A stretch of 64,000 bases of DNA from Massilia sp. Mn16-1_5 (GTDB taxonomy: Bacteria > Pseudomonadota > Gammaproteobacteria > Burkholderiales > Burkholderiaceae_D), in assembly GCF_004798585.1 (NCBI RefSeq), contig NZ_PPXQ01000002.1, positions 310,001 to 374,000 of the forward strand, in the 5' to 3' direction. The notes beneath the pieces were generated by a model. That model searched no databases. It was not told the DNA's origin and saw nothing but the letters and a program-made list of their open reading frames with translations. The position numbers were made by a program, and so were the translations under genes. Shown piece by piece: positions 51,392 through 61,116 of this stretch (position 1 is the first letter of the stretch; each line of letters begins with the position of its first letter).

Positions 51392-52259
51392 GCGCGAACA
51401 GGCAGGCGCCGGGCTCGGTGCGTATGTCGCGGATGCTCCCGCGCCCGAGCCGGTGACGGCGCGCAGCTCCTTCCACACGGCGCTGCGCCTGCTGCCGGCG
51501 CCGCAGCGCGCCGCGATGGTCGACATTTACGCCTTCTGCCGCGCGGTGGACGACATCGCCGACGGCACCGACCCGGCGCCGGCCAAGCGCGCCGCCCTCG
51601 AACGCTGGCGCGCCGACATCCAGGCCTGCTGCGCGGGCGCCGGTCCGGTGCGCCTGGCCGCACTGCAGGGCCACATCGAGACCTTCGGGCTGGCCTGTGC
51701 CGACTTCGAGGCCGTGATCGACGGCATGTTAATGGACGCCGGGGCCGCGCCCTTGTGCGCGCCCTCGGCAGACATCCTCGACCTCTACTGCGACCGCGTC
51801 GCCAGCGCCGTCGGGCGCCTGTCGGTAAAAGTGTTCGGCGTGCCCGGCCTGGATGGCGTCCTGCTCGCGCACCACCTGGGACGCGCCCTGCAACTCACCA
51901 ACATCCTGCGCGACATCGACGAGGATGCCGCCATCGGGCGCGTCTACCTGCCGCGCGAGCCGCTGCTGGAGGCAGGCGTCGCCGTGGACGGCGCTTCGGC
52001 CGATGCCATCGTCGCCGATCCTGCCCTGGACCATGCCTGCCTGCAGGTCGCGGCCCAGGCGCTGGAACATTTCGAATACGCGCGGCGCGTGATGCGCCAT
52101 TATCCGGCCTCGCGCGTGCGCACGCCGCGGCTGATGGGCGCGGTCTACCGTGCCTTGCTGGCGCGCCTGTGCACACGCGGCTGGGCCTGTCCGCGCGCGC
52201 CGGTCCGCGTTGGCAAGCTGGCGCGGGCGGGGATCCTGCTGCGGCATGCGCTGGTGTAG
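51381..52259 (+). CDS. hpnD: presqualene diphosphate synthase
   Basis: A 292-residue squalene/phytoene-synthase-fold enzyme that joins two farnesyl diphosphates to presqualene diphosphate. Asp-rich motifs are [13 protein letters not shown] and [20 protein letters not shown]. It overlaps the end of dxs by 11 bases. The HpnC and HpnE enzymes that complete the route to squalene are not in this window. Confidence 0.93.
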   Translation: MTAEREQAGAGLGAYVADAPAPEPVTARSSFHTALRLLPAPQRAAMVDIYAFCRAVDDIADGTDPAPAKRAALERWRADIQACCAGAGPVRLAALQGHIETFGLACADFEAVIDGMLMDAGAAPLCAPSADILDLYCDRVASAVGRLSVKVFGVPGLDGVLLAHHLGRALQLTNILRDIDEDAAIGRVYLPREPLLEAGVAVDGASADAIVADPALDHACLQVAAQALEHFEYARRVMRHYPASRVRTPRLMGAVYRALLARLCTRGWACPRAPVRVGKLARAGILLRHALV

Positions 52260-52274
52260 CGTGGAGGCGAAGCG

Positions 52275-54281
52275 ATGCGCTATTCGGCCTGTGGGGCAAT
52301 GGGGAAGGAGGGGATCCTGGCCGGTGCGGCCCGCCAGGACACGCAAGCAGCGCGGCTCGCGCGCGCGACCGATACGGCGCTCGCCGCCGTGCTGGAGGAG
52401 CAGCGGCCGGACGGCCACTGGGTCTACGAGCTGGAAGCCGATGCCACCATCCCTGCCGAATACGTGCTGATGGTGCACTTCCTCGGCGAGCCGCCCGATG
52501 CCGTGCTCGAAGCGAAGATCGGCCGCCACCTGCGCCGGGTCCAGGGCGCGCACGGCGGCTGGCCGCTGTTCCATGGCGGCGCCTTCGATCCCAGCGCCAG
52601 CGTGAAGGCCTATTTCGCCCTGAAGATGATCGGCGACCCGGTCGATGCCCCGCACATGGCGCGGGCGCGCGCCGCCATCCTGGCCCACGGCGGGGCCGAG
52701 CAGAGCAACGTGTTCACGCGCTTCCTGCTGGCGCTGTACGGCATCGTGCCCTGGGACGCGGTGCCGGCCATGCCGGTCGAGATCGCGCTGCTGCCGGGCT
52801 GGTTTCCCTTCCACCTCACGAAAGTCTCGTACTGGACCCGCACCGTGCTCACGCCCCTGCTGGTGCTGGGCGCACTCAAGCCGCGCGCGCGCAACCCGCG
52901 CGCGGTCGGCATCGACGAGCTGTTCCTGGCGCCGCCCGAGCAATTGCGCGTGACGGCGCGCGCGCCGCACCAGAGCCGCCTGTGGTTCGCCTTCTTCCGC
53001 AGCGTCGAGAGGCAATTGCGCCGCCTCGAGCCGCGCATCCCCGCGCGCCTGCGCCGCCGCGCCATCGAGCGCGCCAGCGCTTTCGTTCGCGCGCGCCTGA
53101 ATGGCGAACACGGACTGGGCGCCATCTTCCCCGCGATGGTCAACGCGGTGCAGATGCTCGACGCGCTGGGCCTGGAACGCGAAGCGGGCGAATACGCCGG
53201 CGCACGTCGGGCGATCGACAAGCTATTGGTCGACCGCGGCGAAGAGGCATACTGCCAGCCCTGTTTCTCGCCGGTCTGGGACACGGCGCTGATGTGCCAC
53301 GCGCTGTTCGAAGTCGGCACGCAGGAGGCGACCGAGGCGGCCTTGCGCGGCCTCGAGTGGCTGCGGCCGCTGCAGATCCTCGACCTGCACGGCGACTGGA
53401 GCCTGAACCGTCCTGGCCTGCGTCCCGGCGGCTGGGCCTTCCAGTACGCGAACGCGCACTATCCGGACGTGGACGACACGGCGGTGGTGGCGATGGCGAT
53501 GCAGCGCGCCGACCGCGTGTTGAAAGAGCCCAGGTTTGCCGACGCCGTCGAACGCGCGCACGAATGGGTGCTCGGCATGCAGAGCCGCAACGGCGGCTGG
53601 GGCGCCTTCGACCCCGACAACACCTGCCGCTACCTCAACAACATTCCTTTCGCCGACCACGGCGCGCTGCTCGACCCGCCGACGGCCGACGTCTCGGCGC
53701 GCTGCCTGTCGCTGCTGCTCCAGCTCGACCCGCAGGCCTGCCGCAAGCGCGGCTCGCCCGCGGCGCGCGCGCTCGACTGGCTGCTGTGCGCCCAGGAACC
53801 GCACGGCGCCTGGTACGGCCGCTGGGGCATCAACTATGTGTACGGCGTCTGGTCCGCACTGTGCGCGCTCGGCGCGGCGGGCATGGGCATGGACGCGAGG
53901 CCGGTCGCGCGCGCGGTCGACTGGCTGCACGCGGTGCAGAATCCGGACGGCGGCTGGGGCGAGGACGGCAGCAGTTACCGCCTCGACTACGCCGGCCACG
54001 AACCTTTTCAATCCTTGCCGTCGCAGACCGCCTGGGCGCTGCTCGGCCTGATGGCGGCCGGCGCCGTCGATTCGCCCGCCGTGGCGCGCGGCGTCGACTG
54101 GCTGCTCGCACACCAGCGCGAGGACGGCCTGTGGGACGAGGAGCACCATACCGCGACCGGCTTCGAGCGGGTGTTCTACCTGCGCTATCACGGCTACGCG
54201 CGCTACTTCCCGCTGTGGACGCTGGCGCGCTACCGCAATCTGCGCGCATCCGGCATCAAACATGTCGGATTCGGCATGTGA
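52275..54281 (+). CDS. shc: squalene-hopene cyclase
   Basis: A 668-residue membrane-associated triterpene cyclase that folds squalene into hopene/hopanol. The catalytic DxDD motif is D398-V-D-D401 (YPDVDDTAVV). Several QW repeats are present (GAHGGWPLF, MQSRNGGWGAFD, VQNPDGGWGED, HQREDGLWDEE). Length matches the family. The first ATG is used; an internal ATG at 52299 (MGKEG) with GGGGCAATGG nearby is possible. Its stop overlaps hpnG. Confidence 0.96.
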   Translation: MRYSACGAMGKEGILAGAARQDTQAARLARATDTALAAVLEEQRPDGHWVYELEADATIPAEYVLMVHFLGEPPDAVLEAKIGRHLRRVQGAHGGWPLFHGGAFDPSASVKAYFALKMIGDPVDAPHMARARAAILAHGGAEQSNVFTRFLLALYGIVPWDAVPAMPVEIALLPGWFPFHLTKVSYWTRTVLTPLLVLGALKPRARNPRAVGIDELFLAPPEQLRVTARAPHQSRLWFAFFRSVERQLRRLEPRIPARLRRRAIERASAFVRARLNGEHGLGAIFPAMVNAVQMLDALGLEREAGEYAGARRAIDKLLVDRGEEAYCQPCFSPVWDTALMCHALFEVGTQEATEAALRGLEWLRPLQILDLHGDWSLNRPGLRPGGWAFQYANAHYPDVDDTAVVAMAMQRADRVLKEPRFADAVERAHEWVLGMQSRNGGWGAFDPDNTCRYLNNIPFADHGALLDPPTADVSARCLSLLLQLDPQACRKRGSPAARALDWLLCAQEPHGAWYGRWGINYVYGVWSALCALGAAGMGMDARPVARAVDWLHAVQNPDGGWGEDGSSYRLDYAGHEPFQSLPSQTAWALLGLMAAGAVDSPAVARGVDWLLAHQREDGLWDEEHHTATGFERVFYLRYHGYARYFPLWTLARYRNLRASGIKHVGFGM

Positions 54282-54979
54282 AGCCGGACGCCATCCCTCG
54301 CTGCGCACCGGTGCTGGTCGTGTGCGGCCTTGCGTTCGAGACGGCCATCGCGGCGGGGCCGGGCGTGGTCGCGGTGCGCGGGCCGGGGCCGGTGCGGGTC
54401 GCGGCTGCCATCGAGGCGCTTGCCGGCCATGGCGATGGCTGGGCTGGCATCCTCAGCTTCGGCTGTGCTGGTGCGCTCGATCCGAGCCTGCGGGCGGGCG
54501 ACTGCGTGGTGGCGTCCCGTGTGGACACGCTGGCTGCCGATCCGGCGTGGACGCAAGCCTTGATGGAGCGCCTGCCGCGCGCCCGCTTCGGAGCCCTGGC
54601 AGGACTGGACGCGCCGCTTGCCACCCGCGCTGCCAAGGCGGCGCTATGGCAAGAGAGCGGCGCGCTGGCGGTCGACATGGAGTCGCACGCGGCCGCACTG
54701 GCCGCGCGCCGTTTGCAGCTGCCGTTCGCGGCGGTGCGTGTCGTGCTCGACCCGGCCTGGCGTAGCCTGCCGCCATGCGCGCTGGCGGCACTGCGCGAGG
54801 ACGGCGGCACCGACCTGAAGGCGTTTTTACGCGCATTGACGCCCGGTGACCTGGGCCCACTGGCGCTGCTGGCCCTCGATGCCTGGCGTGCGCGGAGCAG
54901 TTTGCGCAGAGTGCATGCCCAGTTGGGCACGGGGCTAGCGCCGTCGCGCAGCCATGCCGCACAGCGCGAATGTCGTTAA
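54278..54979 (+). CDS. hpnG: hopanoid-associated phosphorylase/nucleosidase
   Basis: A 233-residue PNP/MTA-phosphorylase-like protein. VLVVCGLAFETAIAAGPGVV opens it; LSFGCAGALDPSLRAGDCVV and VDMESHAAALAARRLQLPFA are family marks. HpnG removes adenine from adenosylhopane to give ribosylhopane. The GTG start overlaps the shc stop by four bases (GTGA). Product of a coupled operon dxs-hpnD-shc-hpnG. Confidence 0.92.
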   Translation: MKPDAIPRCAPVLVVCGLAFETAIAAGPGVVAVRGPGPVRVAAAIEALAGHGDGWAGILSFGCAGALDPSLRAGDCVVASRVDTLAADPAWTQALMERLPRARFGALAGLDAPLATRAAKAALWQESGALAVDMESHAAALAARRLQLPFAAVRVVLDPAWRSLPPCALAALREDGGTDLKAFLRALTPGDLGPLALLALDAWRARSSLRRVHAQLGTGLAPSRSHAAQRECR

Positions 54980-54980
54980 A

Positions 54981-55004
54981 CGTAGGGTGGACTCCTGAGT
55001 CCAC
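54981..55004. repeat. dispersed repeat fragment after hpnG
   Basis: CGTAGG followed by the perfect palindrome GTGGACTC-CT-GAGTCCAC (54987-55004). It carries the same CGTAGGGTGG end as the element at 16383. It may also serve as a transcript-end hairpin. The remaining gap to 55151 holds no gene. Confidence 0.5.
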
Positions 55005-55151
55005 GTGTTGAGCGTACTTAGCCCGCAGCGCGTGGGAACAACCGGTTGTATGTGCGCTCCGGTGCCACGCGTCGCATGCAGCGGGATATGGCGCAAACAT
55101 GGCCGAGTGCGGCCTCGCTTAAACGACTGCTATCAGGTTGATACCGGCGTG

Positions 55152-55910
55152 TCATTTCTCCTTCGGCGCGGTCGTGCCCTGGCCAGCCTCATAGTCAGGC
55201 AAGGTCTCCGGCTTGTCCTCATCCAGCTTCGACTGCCTCCGCGCCAGATACGCATCGCGCACGAACAGGTACTTGTCGAGCGCCGCCTCTTCCAGCAGGT
55301 CGGTCGCGTTCAGGAAGCGCGCGCGGGTGCTGACGAAGTTCACGCCCCACATCACGTTGCGCGCGCGCGGCTCCGCGTAGCTCGTCGGACTGGCGTACTG
55401 GTCCACGCCGAAGCCGGCGGCGTCGCGGAAGGTGCTCGGCCCGAACAGCGGCAGTACCAGGTAGGGTCCGCTGGCGACGCCGTAGTGGCCCAGGGTCAGG
55501 CCGAAGTCCTGGTCGTGCGTCGGGATCCCGGCCGGGGTGGCGATGTCGAGCACGCCGAGCAGGCCGAAGGTGCTGTTCAGGGCGAAGCGCATCAGGTCGG
55601 ACATGCCGTCGGCGAAACGCAGCTGGGCGAAGTTGTTGAGCATGACCGGCACGGTGCCGAGGTTGGCGAAGAAATTCGCGATCCCGGTCCGGATCGGCCG
55701 CGGTACGACACGGTTGTAGCCGCGCGCGACCGGCTGGGCGATGTTGCGGTCGACGGTGTCGTTGAAGCGCCAGGTGGCGCGGTTCAGCGGCTCGAGCGGG
55801 TCCGCGGGATTACGGTCCGGGCCGGTGGCACAGCCAGCGGTGGCGGCCAGCACGCAGGCGGCCGTGGTGCGCAGAATGGTCCGGATGAGGCGTCGGGGGT
55901 AGGTGTGCAT
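55152..55910 (-). CDS. mlaA: MlaA/VacJ-family outer-membrane lipoprotein
   Basis: A 252-residue lipoprotein. The signal peptide ends in the lipobox AATAGC, followed by ATGPDRNPADPLEPLNRATW, FNDTVDRNIAQPVARGYNRV and PIRTGIANFFANLGTVPVML, all typical of MlaA. It works in lipid transfer between the outer leaflet and the Mla system. The start at 55910 is chosen for the GGAG six bases before it; ATG 55925 is possible. It follows hpnN by 25 bases and is likely in the same operon. Confidence 0.93.
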   Translation of the reverse strand: MHTYPRRLIRTILRTTAACVLAATAGCATGPDRNPADPLEPLNRATWRFNDTVDRNIAQPVARGYNRVVPRPIRTGIANFFANLGTVPVMLNNFAQLRFADGMSDLMRFALNSTFGLLGVLDIATPAGIPTHDQDFGLTLGHYGVASGPYLVLPLFGPSTFRDAAGFGVDQYASPTSYAEPRARNVMWGVNFVSTRARFLNATDLLEEAALDKYLFVRDAYLARRQSKLDEDKPETLPDYEAGQGTTAPKEK

Positions 55911-55935
55911 GCCGGCTCCAGTCATGATCGAGGGT

Positions 55936-58581
55936 TCAGGAGGAAGAGTGTTCCAGCCCGGCGTCCGTCTTGTGGGCGTTGCCGCGCGGTGTGCCGAGCA
56001 GGATGGGCTGGAAGAAGACGGCGCCGATCAGGGTGCAGACCAGGGCCAGCACCAGCAGGGCGCCCATGCTGGCGGTGCCCGGATGGTGCGAGAGCCACAG
56101 GCTGCCGAAGGCGGTGCCGGTGGTGGCCGCGCTCAGGATAATGGCCTCGGTCAGGCCCTGTTCCAGCAGGGCCGCCTGGCCCGCGCGCCAGGCCATCACG
56201 TAGTAGATCTTGAAGGCGACGCCGACGCCCAGCAGCAGCGGCAGCGCGATGATGTTGGCGAAATTGAGCGGCATGTCGAGCAGCACCGTCGCCTCGAGCG
56301 TGACCAGGCCCGAGACCAGCAGCGGCACCATGGTCAGCAGCACGTCGCCAAAGCGCCGGAACGCGAGCCACAGCAGCAGCGAGATCGTCGCCACGGCCAG
56401 CAGCGCGGCCTGGACGAAGGCGTCGACGATCAGGTCGGCCGCCCCCATGATCGAGATCGGTCCGCCGCTGGCATCGGGTGCGACCCGCTGCACGGCCTGC
56501 GCGAAGCGGCGCAGCAGGACGTCGTCGCGCACCGGGTCCCCGCTACCCGCGCCCTCGGGACGGCGCGGGCTGGCGTCGACCAGCGCGCGGCCGTCGGCGG
56601 CGATCCAGTTGCGCCGCAGTTCCGCCGGGAGCGAGGCCAGCGTCACCGCTTCGGGGCGCAGGGCCTGGCGCAAGGCATCGAGCGCGAGCCTGAGCGGCAA
56701 CGCCAGCGCCAGCTCGGCACGCTCGCGGGTGGCCGTATCGGCGCGCGCCAGCGCCGCCAGCGCGCGCGACAGGCGCTGGGCCGCCAGCGCCCCGGCACCG
56801 GGGTGGTCGAGCGCGGCATTGCGCAGCGCAAGCGCGGCCGCGCGCAGGGCCGCGACGCGCGCGGTGTCCGGCGCCGGCAGTAGCTGCGCCTGCTCCAGTA
56901 CCGGCAGCAGGGCGTCTGCTGCGGCGGCGATCAGCGGGAGCTTGGCGGTTTGCTGCTCGGGCACCAGGCTGGCCGCCGTCATGACGCGCGCCACTTCCGG
57001 CAGGCGCTCGATGCGGGCCGCCACCGCTTGCGCCTGCGCCAGCGTGGGGACGAGCACCTGGATGTTGTCGAGGCCAATATCCGTGCTGCGCGACAGCGTC
57101 CGCAGCGCCGTCATCGATTCGCTTTGCGGGCTTTTCAGGTGCAGCGGATTGAAGTCGAACTCCAGGTGGCGCAGCAGCGGCAGGCCGGCGATCACCAGGG
57201 CCAGCGTGGCCACCAGCAAAGGCTTGCGATGGGCCTGCAGCGCGCGGTCGACCGGGGCCAGCCAGGGGTAGCCGGGGGCGCTGGCGGCGGGGCCGGGCGC
57301 GAGCACCTGGATCAGGGCCGGCAGCAGGGTCAGGCAGGAGGGCAGGGCGACGAACAGGATGCCGACGCCGGCGATTTGCCCCAGTTCGGCCACGCCGCGG
57401 TAGGCGGTCGGCAGGAAGGAGAGAAAACCGAAGGCGGTGGCGATGGCGGCCAGCGTCAGGGGCAGGCCGATCACCTGCGTGGTCTCATGCAGCGCCTCGG
57501 CGGTGACGCCGTGCTGGCGGTGCAGCTCGCGAAAGCGCATGCCGAACTGGATGCCGAAGTCGATGCCGATGCCGACGAACAGGATCGCAAACGCGATCGA
57601 GATCAGGTTCAGGGCGCCGACCATCATCAGCCCCAGCGCCGAGGTCAGCACCAGGCCGCCCGCCATGGCCACGCAGACGGCCAGCACCAGCTTGCCCGAG
57701 CGCAGGGCGCGCCACAGCAGCCCCAGCACCAGCAGCAGCGAGAGCAGGCTGCCAAATACCGTTCCTTCCTGCAGCGAGGCGAACTCGTCGTCCGACAGCG
57801 GAATCGGCCCGGTCAGCGCAATGCCGGCGTGGTAGCGGTCCATCAGGCGCAGTTCGCGCGCCGTGGCGCGGATCGCCTCGGCCGCGGCGGCGCCGGGCAT
57901 CAGGTCGGCGAAGTCGAGGACCGGCCTGACTTCGACCAGGCTCGACGCCGGGCTATCCTTGGCGGCGCCGGCCAGGTCCTGCCAGGACAGCGCTCCAGGC
58001 CGCCCCGCCAGCGCGGCCTCGACCGCGGCGGCGCTGCGCTCCAGCAGCGGCGCCATGCCGGCCAAACTGACCTGGCCGGTCTGCAGCGGCGTGCCGAGCG
58101 TCACCGACAGTAGATTGGCCAGCCCGCGCAGCGAGGGATCGTGGGCGAGGGCCTTGAGCAGCGGCCTGGCGTCGCGCAGCTGCGCGGTGAGATCGGTGAG
58201 CTCGGGCACGGACAGGTAGAGCAGGCCATTGCGCTGGAAAAAGGGATGGGCCTCGCCCAGGGTGACCGAGTGGAAGCGCTGCGGCTGTTCGCACAGGCGC
58301 GCGGCCAGTTCGCGCGCCGCCTGGGCGGCCAGCTCGGGCGCCGGCGCGGACACGACGATGAGGGTGGTGTCGCTGCGCTCGCGGAAGGCGGCGGTTACGG
58401 CGGCGTCGCGTTTGGTCCATGGCGCGCCCGGGTCCATTAGGCGGCCGACATCAGTGGTGATGGCGAAGTGATTCGCGGCATATAACCCGGCGCCCAGCAC
58501 CAGCAGCGCGTACGCGCCGATGACACGCCAGGCATGGCGAACCGAGAGGTGGACGATCCGGGCGATCAGCTTGGTCAGCAT
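55936..58581 (-). CDS. hpnN: hopanoid transporter HpnN (RND/MMPL family)
   Basis: An 881-residue inner-membrane RND protein with two repeats, each of a large periplasmic loop and a helix bundle (ILFVGIGIDFGIQFGMRFRE in repeat 1; LLLGVGVAFKIYYVMAWRAG in repeat 2). HpnN moves hopanoids from the inner to the outer membrane. The start at 58581 (MLTKLIARIVHLSVRHAWRV) fits family N-termini; the longer frame adds 14 residues. It is divergent from hpnM. Confidence 0.93.
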   Translation of the reverse strand: MLTKLIARIVHLSVRHAWRVIGAYALLVLGAGLYAANHFAITTDVGRLMDPGAPWTKRDAAVTAAFRERSDTTLIVVSAPAPELAAQAARELAARLCEQPQRFHSVTLGEAHPFFQRNGLLYLSVPELTDLTAQLRDARPLLKALAHDPSLRGLANLLSVTLGTPLQTGQVSLAGMAPLLERSAAAVEAALAGRPGALSWQDLAGAAKDSPASSLVEVRPVLDFADLMPGAAAAEAIRATARELRLMDRYHAGIALTGPIPLSDDEFASLQEGTVFGSLLSLLLVLGLLWRALRSGKLVLAVCVAMAGGLVLTSALGLMMVGALNLISIAFAILFVGIGIDFGIQFGMRFRELHRQHGVTAEALHETTQVIGLPLTLAAIATAFGFLSFLPTAYRGVAELGQIAGVGILFVALPSCLTLLPALIQVLAPGPAASAPGYPWLAPVDRALQAHRKPLLVATLALVIAGLPLLRHLEFDFNPLHLKSPQSESMTALRTLSRSTDIGLDNIQVLVPTLAQAQAVAARIERLPEVARVMTAASLVPEQQTAKLPLIAAAADALLPVLEQAQLLPAPDTARVAALRAAALALRNAALDHPGAGALAAQRLSRALAALARADTATRERAELALALPLRLALDALRQALRPEAVTLASLPAELRRNWIAADGRALVDASPRRPEGAGSGDPVRDDVLLRRFAQAVQRVAPDASGGPISIMGAADLIVDAFVQAALLAVATISLLLWLAFRRFGDVLLTMVPLLVSGLVTLEATVLLDMPLNFANIIALPLLLGVGVAFKIYYVMAWRAGQAALLEQGLTEAIILSAATTGTAFGSLWLSHHPGTASMGALLVLALVCTLIGAVFFQPILLGTPRGNAHKTDAGLEHSSS

Positions 58582-58694
58582 ACGCGTCAGAGGATGGGCC
58601 GGTGCGATACGCCATAGTAGCAAGTACCATCCGGGCAGGCTTCGGCGTATGCTGGCGGTGTCGTATTAAGGCCGCATGCAAGTAAGGAGACCTC

Positions 58695-59330
58695 ATGAAA
58701 CCGATCATCCTTTCGCTGGCCATGCTGGCGCCGGCCTTGCCGGCCTCATTCGGGGTATTGGTCCCGGCCCATGCCCAACAGACCGAGAGCCAATCACCGC
58801 ACCAGGCGGTCAAAAGCACCATCGAGCGCGTGATGTCGGCCATCCGGAGCGACCCCGGCGGCCGCGCCGGCGACCCTGATCGGATCTATCAATTGGTCCA
58901 GCAACACTTCCTGCCGGCCACCGATTTCGCCCTGACCACCCGCTATGCGGTCGGCGATGCCTGGGCCAGCGCCACGCCGGCCCAGCGCGAGGCGCTGGTC
59001 AAGCAGTTCCAGACCCTGCTGGCGCGCACCTTCGCCCTCCAGTTGACCCAGATCCACGAGCAGGACACCCAGTTCACCTACGCGCCCGTGGCGCGCCCCG
59101 CGGCGGACGCCAATGACGCCGTGGTCAAGACCAGCGTCCGCACCGAGGGCGAGCGCATGCCGATCGATTACCGCCTGCGCAAGACCGGGGCCGGCTGGAA
59201 GATCTACGACATCAACATGATGGGCGCCTGGATGATCCAGGTCTACCGGAAACAGTTCGCGGCCCAGTTGGCGTCCGGCGGAGTCGACGGCCTGATCAAG
59301 TACCTGGCCGCCCATAATGCGGCCGTGTGA
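58695..59330 (+). CDS. hpnM: hopanoid-associated MlaC-type transport protein HpnM
   Basis: A 211-residue periplasmic protein of the MlaC/Ttg2D family. Signal peptide MKPIILSLAMLAPALPASFG ... AHA, then VQQHFLPATDFALTTRYAVG and RKTGAGWKIYDINMMGAWMI, typical of lipid-binding MlaC folds. It probably carries hopanoids or phospholipids across the periplasm with HpnN and MlaA. AAGGAGACCTC precedes the ATG. The end overlaps hpnL (opposite strand) by 35 bases. Confidence 0.92.
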   Translation: MKPIILSLAMLAPALPASFGVLVPAHAQQTESQSPHQAVKSTIERVMSAIRSDPGGRAGDPDRIYQLVQQHFLPATDFALTTRYAVGDAWASATPAQREALVKQFQTLLARTFALQLTQIHEQDTQFTYAPVARPAADANDAVVKTSVRTEGERMPIDYRLRKTGAGWKIYDINMMGAWMIQVYRKQFAAQLASGGVDGLIKYLAAHNAAV

Positions 59331-60282
59331 GGCGGCGCAGTCTTCTGGCTTCGAACCAGTGCCAGGACAGCAAGGCGGGCAGGCCGAGCACGATCTCGCG
59401 CATGCGCTTGACCAGGGCCAGCGAGAGCGCGACCTCGCCGCCCACGCCCGCAAGAACGCCGAACAGCAGCACGGCCGCCTCCTGCACCCCGAGCCCGGCC
59501 GGGACCAGGAAGCTGGCGTGGCGCGCGGCCTGGGTCAGCGCCTCGATGGCGACCGCGGTGCCCAGGTCGACCGGATGGCCGAGCAGGCGTAGCGCATACC
59601 AGGTCTCGAGGCTGCCGAGCAGGTAAGAGAGCAGCTGCCAGCCCAGCGCCCGCAGCAGCGCGCCGTGGCGGCCGAACAGGCGCACGACGGCGGCGTCGAG
59701 CCGCGCGCCGTCCAGGTCCGGCGTGCGGGGACCGAGCAGGCGCAGGCGCCAGCGTTCGAGGCGCTGGAAGGGCGCGCCGTGACGCAGCAGCCACCAGGCC
59801 AGCAGCGGCAGCGGCAGCGACAGCGCCAGGCCGGTAGCGATCACCCCGACCTGGTGCATGCCCGCGGCGATCTGCGCCATCAGCACAACGCCGAGGCCGC
59901 AGAACAGGTAGAGCACGATCATCGTGAGCAGCACCTCGACGATCACGCTGGCGGTGATGGCGGCCGTGTCGGGCAGGCGCGTGCGTACCAGACGCACGCC
60001 GACCACTTCGCCGCCCACACCCGCCGCCGGCAGCAGGCGGTTGACGGCTTCTCGCACCGCGGCCACCCAGAGCAGGAAGGGGAAGCCGGGCGCCCGTTCA
60101 AGCAGAATCTGCCAGGCGCGCACGTCGAGCATCAGGGTGACGACGCGCAGCGGCACCAGCAGCAGCAAGGTCCAGCCGGCCTGCGCGACGGCGTCCAGCA
60201 CGGCGTGCCAGCCCTGCCAGGCGACCAGCCCGCACAGCAGGAGCAGACCGGCAAGCGCACCGCCGATGGCCAGCCGGTTCAT
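59296..60282 (-). CDS. hpnL: hopanoid-associated membrane protein HpnL
   Basis: A 328-residue protein with about eight membrane segments, of the lysylphosphatidylglycerol-synthase-TM/UPF0104 group. Marks are VREAVNRLLPAAGVGGEVVG, ALTQAARHASFLVPAGLGVQ and KRMREIVLGLPALLSWHWFE. HpnL members sit in hpn clusters and have no firm role. The ATG overlaps the hpnK stop by four bases, and the gene ends 35 bases inside hpnM, an unusually long convergent overlap. Confidence 0.9.
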   Translation of the reverse strand: MNRLAIGGALAGLLLLCGLVAWQGWHAVLDAVAQAGWTLLLLVPLRVVTLMLDVRAWQILLERAPGFPFLLWVAAVREAVNRLLPAAGVGGEVVGVRLVRTRLPDTAAITASVIVEVLLTMIVLYLFCGLGVVLMAQIAAGMHQVGVIATGLALSLPLPLLAWWLLRHGAPFQRLERWRLRLLGPRTPDLDGARLDAAVVRLFGRHGALLRALGWQLLSYLLGSLETWYALRLLGHPVDLGTAVAIEALTQAARHASFLVPAGLGVQEAAVLLFGVLAGVGGEVALSLALVKRMREIVLGLPALLSWHWFEARRLRRLTRPHYGRPGT

Positions 60283-61109
60283 GCGCCCAGCAGGTCGGCG
60301 AAGCCGCCGAAGCGGACGCCTCCCGCGCGCAGGGAGGCACGCGCCGCGGCCACGCGCGGCGAGACCAGGGCGGCGAATTCGTCGGCGTGGCGGTAGCCCG
60401 CCATCGAGGCGGCGATTGCCGTGCCCGACGCCAGCGCAGGGTGCAGGTAGAGTTCGCCGACCCCACTTGGGGGCAGACGCGCCAGGGCCGCCAGCAAGGC
60501 CTCCTCGTCGAAGCGGCCAGAGAGGCGCAGGCCGAGCAGGTAGTCGTTGTGCGCGATGCCGGCTGCGCGCAGGCGGGCGCGCAGCAGGAGCAAGCATGGC
60601 CGCAGCCAGGCCGGCAGCCCGGCTTCGTAGGGCAGCCGCACCGCGCGCAGGCCGAATTCGCGGCCGATGTCGAGGATCAGTGACAACACCGTCGGGTGCA
60701 GGTGGAAGTGCTTGTGGGCGTTGACGTGGTCGAGCGCAAGGCCGGTCGCCGCAAAGGCCTCGAACTGGGCGCGGATCTCGGCGGCCAGCTGGCGCCGTAC
60801 GCGCGGCAGGCAGAAAAAGCGGACGCCGTCCCGCACCATGCGCGTGCCGAAGCGGCCGCTCGCATCGACCAGATCGCGGATACGGCGCGGCGGCAGCACG
60901 GCGGCGCCGTCGGCCAGTACCAGGTGCAAGCCGACCCGCAGGCCGGGACAGGCGCGCGCGACGGAAATCGCGTCAACCGCGGCCGGCGCCCCGACCATCA
61001 GGCTGGCGGCGCTCAAGACCCCCTCGCGATGGGCGCGCAGCACGGCGCGGTTGACGCTCTCGTGCAGGCCGAAGTCGTCGGCCGTGATGATCAGGCCGGC
61101 GCAGTTCAT
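60279..61109 (-). CDS. hpnK: hopanoid biosynthesis deacetylase-like protein HpnK
   Basis: A 276-residue YdjC/ChbG-fold carbohydrate deacetylase. The metal site is seen in IITADDFGLHESVNRAVLRA and HVNAHKHFHLHPTVLSL. In hopanoid clusters HpnK is thought to deacetylate the N-acetylglucosamine-type head group added by HpnI to bacteriohopanetetrol. The start at 61109 follows GAGCGGA; the longer frame overlaps hpnJ. Confidence 0.93.
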   Translation of the reverse strand: MNCAGLIITADDFGLHESVNRAVLRAHREGVLSAASLMVGAPAAVDAISVARACPGLRVGLHLVLADGAAVLPPRRIRDLVDASGRFGTRMVRDGVRFFCLPRVRRQLAAEIRAQFEAFAATGLALDHVNAHKHFHLHPTVLSLILDIGREFGLRAVRLPYEAGLPAWLRPCLLLLRARLRAAGIAHNDYLLGLRLSGRFDEEALLAALARLPPSGVGELYLHPALASGTAIAASMAGYRHADEFAALVSPRVAAARASLRAGGVRFGGFADLLGA

Positions 61110-61116
61110 TCCGCTC

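Noticed and set aside
51755..54277. Upstream part of the long plus-strand frame that ends in hpnG
   Set aside because: It is out of frame with hpnD and shc, which are clearly real; hpnG begins at the GTG at 54278.
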